Part shown: one piece after another, positions 9,305 through 14,215 of the stretch
Position numbering within the stretch: position 1 is the stretch's first letter
Layout of the letters: every line of letters begins with the position of its first letter
Assembly: GCA_000697455.1 (NCBI GenBank)
Contig: JNET01029168.1
Coordinates: 1 to 14,215 of the forward strand
Origin: Basidiobolus heterosporus B8920
Lineage: Eukaryota; Basidiobolomycota; Basidiobolomycetes; Basidiobolales; Basidiobolaceae
Reading direction: 5' to 3'
DNA: 14,215 nt
Program-made: the position numbers and the translations under genes
The notes under the pieces: generated by a model
The model's input: the letters and a program-made list of their open reading frames with translations, nothing else
Told to the model about the DNA's origin: nothing
The model's database searches: none

Positions 9305-9356
9305 AAACACCACAGCATTTCTTTGTGATGAACTCCTGAAAACAACACAGCATTTC
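9287..9356. repeat. 35-bp tandem duplication of the ICP55 stop codon region
   Basis: Positions 9287-9321 and 9322-9356 are adjacent 35-nt copies with three differences. The first copy holds the last codons (FVMNS) and the TAA stop; the second repeats the same codons with a synonymous serine codon change and TGA in place of TAA. Only the first copy is translated; the second is 3' UTR. Confidence 0.9.
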
Positions 9357-9390
9357 TGAATCTAATCAACCTCATTTATCTGCCTCATTC

Positions 9391-9396
9391 AATAAA
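9391..9396 (+). terminator. Poly(A) signal of the ICP55 gene
   Basis: AATAAA 87 nt past the TAA stop, downstream of the duplicated 3' segment and upstream of the eS27 TATA box. Confidence 0.45.
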
Positions 9397-9510
9397 TTAT
9401 CAAGTAAATCATCAATTTAAGCATATACTTAAACCGAGTTCAATGAGGAAAAGTTGATTTCGATCCAACCAATCAGAGGGATCGGGAAGGGATATGAACA
9501 TTCAATGTGG

Positions 9511-9553
9511 TATAAAAAGAAATTCTAAATGCCAGGGAATCTCTCTTTTTCGC
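9511..9553 (+). promoter_or_regulatory. eS27 core promoter: TATA box and pyrimidine-rich start
   Basis: TATAAAAAG at 9511-9519 is followed about 30 nt later by the pyrimidine run CTCTCTTTTTCGC (9541-9553), the expected place for transcription to begin. Such pyrimidine-rich starts are common in ribosomal protein genes. The ATG follows 38 nt later. Confidence 0.6.
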
Positions 9554-9590
9554 TTGTTTAGCGGTCCATCCAGGTGTACAATCGTAAAAC

Positions 9591-9927
9591 ATGGTGGTAA
9601 GTTCCATTGATATTTTCGATTGATGGTCGGATGGATGCACATGATAGATGGATCCCTAACATTTCTCTTCTACTTTAGTTGGCTGTCGATCTCCTTAACC
9701 CCACTATTGAGCACGAGAAGAATACTCACAAGCTTAAGCGCTTGGTGCAATCTCCCAACTCCTACTTCATGGATGTTAAGTGCCCTGGTTGTTTCAACAT
9801 TACCACCGTTTTCTCCCACGCCCAAACTGTTGACTTGTGTGGCTCCTGCGCTACTGTCCTTTGCCAACCTACCGGTGGTCGTGCTCGTTTGACCGAAGGT
9901 TGTTCTTTCCGTAGAAAGGCCAACTAA
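9591..9927 (+). CDS. RPS27: 40S ribosomal protein eS27
   Basis: Two exons, 9591-9596 and 9679-9927, giving 84 residues starting [13 protein letters not shown]. The first exon contributes only two codons before a GTAAGT donor; the intron is 82 nt. The protein has the conserved KCPGC and CGSC pairs (C37, C40, C56, C59) that form the zinc ribbon of eS27, along with [12 protein letters not shown] and a C-terminus CSFRRKAN. The length is the family standard. It belongs to the small ribosomal subunit. A split right after the first codons is typical of ribosomal protein genes in fungi. The longer frames on both strands over 9620-9966 are shadows of this exon. Confidence 0.98.
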
Positions 9928-10007
9928 ATATTGGCATAGCGTTTCAAATTCCAATGGATTGAACACCGAACCTTATTCTAAACGTTGTTCTTATACATCG
10001 TCTTTAC

Positions 10008-10013
10008 AATAAA
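10008..10013 (+). terminator. Poly(A) signal of the eS27 gene
   Basis: AATAAA 81 nt after the TAA stop. Between here and the next ATG (10200) there is no further gene; an ACTCAG at 10188-10193 could be the acceptor of a 5' UTR intron of the following gene. Confidence 0.5.
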
Positions 10014-10199
10014 TCACCTTGAAATCAACTCTATCTCATTTCAACTTTGATGAACGTACCCATTCTGTACTGTTACCTATACTATGTTGGATTCTGCGAA
10101 AAAAATGGTTGGAAATTTTTTTGTATCTTTTTAGTTGAATACACATAAAACACAAGAATCATCTGAATTTGTATCTGTTCGGATTTTACTCAGGTTGTC

Positions 10200-11878
10200 A
10201 TGTCCAGCTCTGAAGACTTTAGTGATTACGAGGAATCTATGGAAGTGGACGAAGTCCCTTCCTACGAGGGTGAGGTTGACGAGAATGGACGTTTCCATGG
10301 AAAGGGTGTGCTAACTTATGAGGCCTCCAAGGTAAGATTTGAAGGGGAGTTTCAACACGGAGAGAAGTAAGTTCTAGTACGCATGCGAAGTTTCTTTTCA
10401 ACAGTCGAATAATATTCTCTGTCTTTTGATTTGATAAAGATCTGGATATGGTTGGTAAGTGACAGTAACCAAGACCTATTTATACTTATTCTAAAGACTG
10501 TTCTTTTGTTTAATATTTCCCGTTGTTTCAAGTCTCTTCTTTGAGGATGGTAGCTCGTTATCTGGAGAATACGTTGAGGACGAACTCAACGGACCAGGAA
10601 AATATATTTTTGCCGATGGAAGTTATTTAGGTATTTCCATTTTTTTAACAACAAAGTAAGACTGGGTGATTCGAATGATACTTTTTGTTATTTAGAGGGT
10701 ACATATAAACATGGCGATTTGAACGGGCCAGTAAAGGAGTATGACGAAGAGGGTCAGTTGACTTTTGAGGGTACCTACAAAGATAATGTGCGCTCTGGTG
10801 TTGGGAAATTTTACTTTGAGGTAAGAGACTTCACGTTTGAATTTGGGATCTTCCTATATTCTTCTAACACAGTCTTTTTACTCAGGATGGTGGTAGTCTA
10901 TCAGGTCCATTAAATGAAGAAGGTGAAGTGACAGGTGACTCGTGCACATATGAATTTCCCGATGGAAGTTGCTTGAAAGGTAGCTGGGAGGTAAAAGATA
11001 AACAAAGTTCCATAGAAACCTCTTCCAGAGATAAACTAAACGAGCCCTCTTTAGGATGGAGAAATGACCGCTGCACAGTACTATCTTCTCAAGAACGGAG
11101 AGTTAATCAAAGGTAAGATGAAGTTCCTCAAGCGGCCCAACCCTGACCCTCATTTTCCCTACTACTACTAACCAATCCCCGAAAGATTCCGAGATTACCT
11201 ATTCTTATGATATATCTACCGACACTGTCATATCCAGTGACCCGTTGCTTCCCGATCCGTATGAGGCATCTCGGGTTTATGTGAAGGCATCGAAGATTCC
11301 TGGTTCTGGAGAAGGCTTGTTTGCCAAGCGAGATTTGAGCAAAGGGGTAAATCAATGTTCTATTTATTGGCAACATCATCCTTATCCTAACCTTATCCAT
11401 CTAGGAAGTAGCATCATTTTACAATGGTATTCGAATCACTCATACCGAGGTAAGTTGATCTCAATTGCCCTGACCCCGATCCTACCCTAACCCTAACCCT
11501 GGCCCTAACCTCCCCCTTCTCCTACCTTCCTTTACTGACTGGCATTGATGTACCCAGGTTGACGCTAGAGATTGGACACAAAATGAAAATACCATTTCAT
11601 TAGATTCAGAAACGGTCATTGACGTACCCAAAGCCTACGCCGACACGAAAAACTACGTGAGCACATTAGGACACAAATGTAATCATCAATTTACAAACAA
11701 TTGTCAATACGATACCTATTTTCATCCGAGATTTGGTGAGATCAAAAGTATTCGAACTTTAAGAGAGATTGCGAAGGACGAAGAACTTTACGTTCATTAC
11801 GACTACAATACCACTCTAGAGGATGGTTCCATCGAAGCTCCCGATTGGTACATCTTGGCTCTACGTAATTCTATTTGA
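10200..11878 (+). CDS. SETD7: SETD7-like MORN-SET lysine methyltransferase
   Basis: Nine exons in phase: 10200-10366, 10440-10454 (15 nt), 10533-10630, 10696-10820, 10886-10990, 11055-11112, 11186-11346, 11405-11449 and 11558-11878; 364 residues against 366 in human SETD7. SETD7 monomethylates lysines on H3K4 and many other proteins using S-adenosylmethionine. After an acidic N-terminus come MORN repeats at about 45-165 (FEGEFQHGEKSGYG; DGSSLSGEYVEDELNGPGKY; EGTYKHGDLNGPVKEY; DGGSLSG). The SET domain begins near 200 with DPLLPDPYEASRVYV, then GSGEGLFAK, ASFYNGIRITHTEVDARDW, ISLDSETVIDVP, LGHKCNHQFTNNCQYD, HPRFGEIKSIRTLR and DEELYVHYDY. Residues matching the human active site are Y249, H301, Y309 and Y339 (human Y245, H297, Y305, Y335, a constant shift of four). 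No Cys-rich post-SET, as in SETD7. Likely catalytically intact. Confidence 0.96.
11481..11510. repeat. Telomere-like CCCTAA tract inside SETD7 intron 8
   Basis: Intron 8 (11450-11557) contains CCCTAACCCTAACCCT at 11485-11500 and a further CCCTAAC unit, in a C-rich stretch. CCCTAA is the complement of the common telomere repeat TTAGGG. Each unit also contains CTAAC, the consensus fungal branch site, so the tract may be an expanded branch-site region. It lies about 50 nt from the acceptor, further than usual for a branch site. Confidence 0.8.
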
Positions 11879-12074
11879 GGAAGGTTATTGGAATTCTAAG
11901 TAAACTGACGAGTATTTATTATTGATTTCATTGAAGGTACAAGTGATGGGGGCTATGGGTTTCTATGCTAAGTTGTGAAGGGCAAAATATAACAAATGGG
12001 TATACGAAGTAAAGGGGAAGTGAAAGCAAGGGGTAACTAGGACTGGCTGGTATTCTAAGAGCTATACAGATATC

Positions 12075-12115
12075 GGGGATGGGGTGGGGTCAGGGTAGGG
12101 TAGGGCAAGGTAGGG
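12075..12115 (+). repeat. G-rich tract with G-quadruplex potential
   Basis: Seven or more runs of three or four guanines separated by one to four bases (GGGG at 12075, 12081 and 12086; GGG at 12093, 12098, 12103 and 12112), partly as TAGGG units. It sits just beyond the MADS gene stop (12116-12118) and 200 bp beyond the SETD7 stop, between two convergent genes. The G-rich strand is the coding strand of SETD7 read-through transcripts. The remainder of 11879-12074 shows no gene. Confidence 0.75.
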
Positions 12116-13480
12116 CTAACTTCCTTTATAGGCCAGCCGGGATATCATCTGGTTCAACGGGTCAGTTTTACCACCTGGTGGCCACCCCCAAAGGTTCACA
12201 GAATTCGGGTCGAAGTTTGGAAAGTAATTCAGCTGATTGGCGTACTGAAGATGACCACTTGGTACCTGCATATTTACTATACGAACCAACAATGACCATG
12301 AGTAAAAGATGGCAAATTGAATTTAGATTAGGATGATAATTAGACGATAGATCAGTGACTTTACCTAAACAATTAAGGGGCTGGTCTGGAATCGAATTTG
12401 GAACACTCGGGACATTGGATGAATAAATCGGATACATTTCTGGTGGTGATTCCGAACCTGGTGAAGTCGTTGCACTTCCACAAACATCCACTCCTTCAAC
12501 CAATTCCCCTTTACAAATCGCTGGATAGGTGCCAGTCGAGGTAAAGCAAAATGATTCTTCCGAGCTAGAAATCAGCCCAGATTCGGTAGTCATCGAAACA
12601 TTAGGCGGATTGAGGTAAGACTCTTGTGCAGTGATAGTAGCTGGGTGTTCCTGTGTTACGTAGTTCAACCCATTCTCTTCACTCAATGAAGTTGATGGAG
12701 TTGATATCTCGTTACAAGGTTGGCTGGATAGTGTAGGTTCCAAGAAGTCGTCTGCAGTGGTCGTGATTGGCTCAAACGTGATGCACTGTTGACCCCCGGG
12801 GTTGACAGTGCCCGGCTGGTTAGAAGTCCCTTTCACTTGTTTGACCTGGATATTCTCGGAACCGTCACCATCGGTCATGATTTTATATTCATTAACAACC
12901 GGGAATGTACCACACGTATCGTCTTGAACAATACCAGGTGTGAATGGGCTAAACATAACGTGGTAAGTTGAAGAGAACCACTTCTATTGCAACGGAAACC
13001 CACTTACTCATCATCAAGTCTAGAGAGTCTTCGTTTCTAAGGATACAATCGATGGTTAGTTTTCATGAAAGTGAGACGGCATCGTATCCAACTTTGGCCT
13101 ACTTTAGATTCTCCCGAATGAAATTCCTTCTTATAATATTTGCCTATCAACTCATCAGGATTCTCCTCTGAGGAATACTAAGGATGGGATATACGTTTAG
13201 AAGAAATGCTATCAAGTAGAGGTGGATGGTATATAGAGGTGTACCATGTGACATTCGTCTTTCGAGTCGAACATAAGGAGGACGACCTTGCACTCACACA
13301 AGACTGCTAATTCGTGGGCCTTTTTTATGAGGCCACCCCTTCTTCTTGTAAATGTCACAGTCTTCTGACGATCATTCTCGATAGTCTTGATCTGTGTACC
13401 AAACAAACCGATGAATAAGGGCAAATAAGTGAGCGATCATTTCATAGATGCTGTACAACCTTAATCTTTTTACGACCCAT
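12116..13480 (-). CDS. MADS-box transcription factor (MEF2/RLM1-like)
   Basis: Six exons on the minus strand, all in phase: 13480-13460, 13391-13245, 13177-13103, 13036-13008, 12948-12365 and 12276-12116; 338 residues. Exon 1 supplies MGRKKIK, and exon 2 continues IKTIENDRQKTVTFTRRRGG, then LIKKAHELAVLC, the DNA-binding MADS box (residues 1-56) that contacts CArG-type sites and dimerises. Exon 3 (YSSEENPDELIGKYYKKEF) corresponds to the segment after the box where MEF2/RLM1 proteins have a DMDELL-like helix. Residues 91-285 are a Ser/Thr/Pro/Glu-rich, low-charge region typical of activation domains. The last exon ends with an aromatic and proline-rich segment (NYFPNFDPNSVNLWGWPPGG). The splice into the last exon uses a phase-1 donor after codon 285; reading through instead gives a poorer tail ending at 12168. 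RLM1 relatives act in cell-wall stress signalling; the role here is unknown. Confidence 0.9.
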
Positions 13481-14215
13481 AGTAAAGAGTGAAAGAGAGT
13501 GAGTATACGTGTATGTGTGTACGGTGGATTTCGTACGCTTTGCAAGTGTCGAATTGGAAAGGTGAATCTCTAAGTACGTAAAACACGTACAAGAATCATC
13601 GGGTTTCTTTGCACTATGGGTTCTGCCAGACTTATATAACTATTAGATATGGACGAATTCAATTTGTCAACAACCTTCTTGCTGATGGTTGGCCAGTGAT
13701 GTTGGGTTACCGCTCATGATTGGGTGATGGTGTTTAGGACGTCAATTGGTGGATTTACATAGGGATACTGATTTGGTTATGGCAAGTTGAATATACAGAG
13801 AAGAAGGCAGATGATGAAGTGAAGAGGTGTATGTGAAGGTACGGATGAAGGCTCAAACGAAAGAGAATGTCAAGGCTAAGCCAACACAGTTCCTTGAGCC
13901 ACTTGGCTACCAGGAAGACACTGATTATCTCGTAAACCCAAACCCGTAACCATAATCCCGCCATATCCAAAGATCTATTTGCTAGTCATCAACCTAGCCT
14001 AATATATCAGAATATCAAATGAACCTCTAGATGTACATTGGTTATCGTGATCCTCGCAGCCAACTCGAACCCAAATCTCTGGCTATGGTTGGAAAAAACA
14101 TTTAGAAATGACCCGAATCCAAAGAAGATTTTGAATCCAGCTGGCTTATCCATAGGCCTACGTGAATAGAGTATTACAACAATGGTGGATTGAATCGTTC
14201 GATTTTTAGTGGTTC
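13481..14215. other. MADS-gene upstream region and unassigned sequence
   Basis: Beyond the MADS promoter I see no recognisable gene. The minus-strand frame at 13755-13970 is hydrophobic but lacks an ATG at its left end and family features. A 48-codon ATG-led minus-strand frame at 14007-14153 (starts MDKPAGFKIFFGFGSF) and two short + strand stretches over the same bases look moderately protein-like, so an exon of a gene continuing past the window is possible. Its strand cannot be settled. Confidence 0.4.
13631..13638 (-). promoter_or_regulatory. Possible TATA box of the MADS-box gene
   Basis: Minus strand TATATAAG 150 nt upstream of the ATG, the same octamer as in the Con-6 promoter. It implies a 5' UTR of about 120 nt. 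Confidence 0.35.

Noticed and set aside
9620-9966. Frames of 90 (+) and 98 (-) codons over the eS27 exon
   Set aside because: They are out-of-frame or antisense shadows of the clearly identified eS27 coding exon.
11128-11400. 90-codon minus-strand frame
   Set aside because: Antisense to the SETD7 SET-domain exon.
1-14215. CRISPR arrays, operons, tRNA or rRNA genes
   Set aside because: No spaced repeat array, no polycistronic spacing, and no cloverleaf or rRNA-like segment was seen; the gene structure is eukaryotic.

Overview
The window looks like nuclear DNA of an intron-rich, early-diverging fungus. Three things point there: a Con-6 (conidiation) family protein, an Icp55-type mitochondrial peptidase with closely matching family motifs, and a compact layout with introns of mostly 50-110 nt, GT..AG ends and CTAAC-like branch sites. 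I cannot name the species. Most genes are split into exons too short to appear as long open frames, so the models below were built by following protein-family similarity and splice phase by eye.

Layout from left to right. 1-742 holds the decayed 3' part of a Ty1/copia retroelement (RNase H region). 1088-1270 (-) is a small Con-6 family protein with its own TATA box. 2038-3373 (+) is a zinc-free MDR oxidoreductase in six exons. 3470-4548 (-) is a complete eight-exon glutathione S-transferase, convergent with the oxidoreductase; the 96-nt gap carries a tandem duplication. 4549-5354 has no gene but contains GGGTAA-like and AGAGT simple repeats. 5355-5972 (-) is an unrecognised Ser/Thr-rich protein with an acidic tail. 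5973-6845 has no convincing gene. About 6846-9304 (+) is an Icp55/XPNPEP3-type M24 aminopeptidase in about 15 exons. 9591-9927 (+) is ribosomal protein eS27. 10200-11878 (+) is a nine-exon MORN-SET protein that aligns almost end to end with animal SETD7. 12116-13480 (-) is a six-exon MADS-box transcription factor, convergent with the SETD7-like gene across a G-rich gap. 13481-14215 is the MADS promoter and unassigned sequence.

The genes are ordinary single nuclear loci and do not form an operon or cluster. Shared themes are mitochondrial quality control (Icp55, perhaps the oxidoreductase), redox and detoxification (GST, oxidoreductase), and gene regulation (SETD7-like, MADS). The most noteworthy items are the SETD7 orthologue in a probable fungus, two independent short tandem duplications that each copy a stop codon with its 3' flank, and several short telomere-like or G-rich tracts in introns and gene ends.
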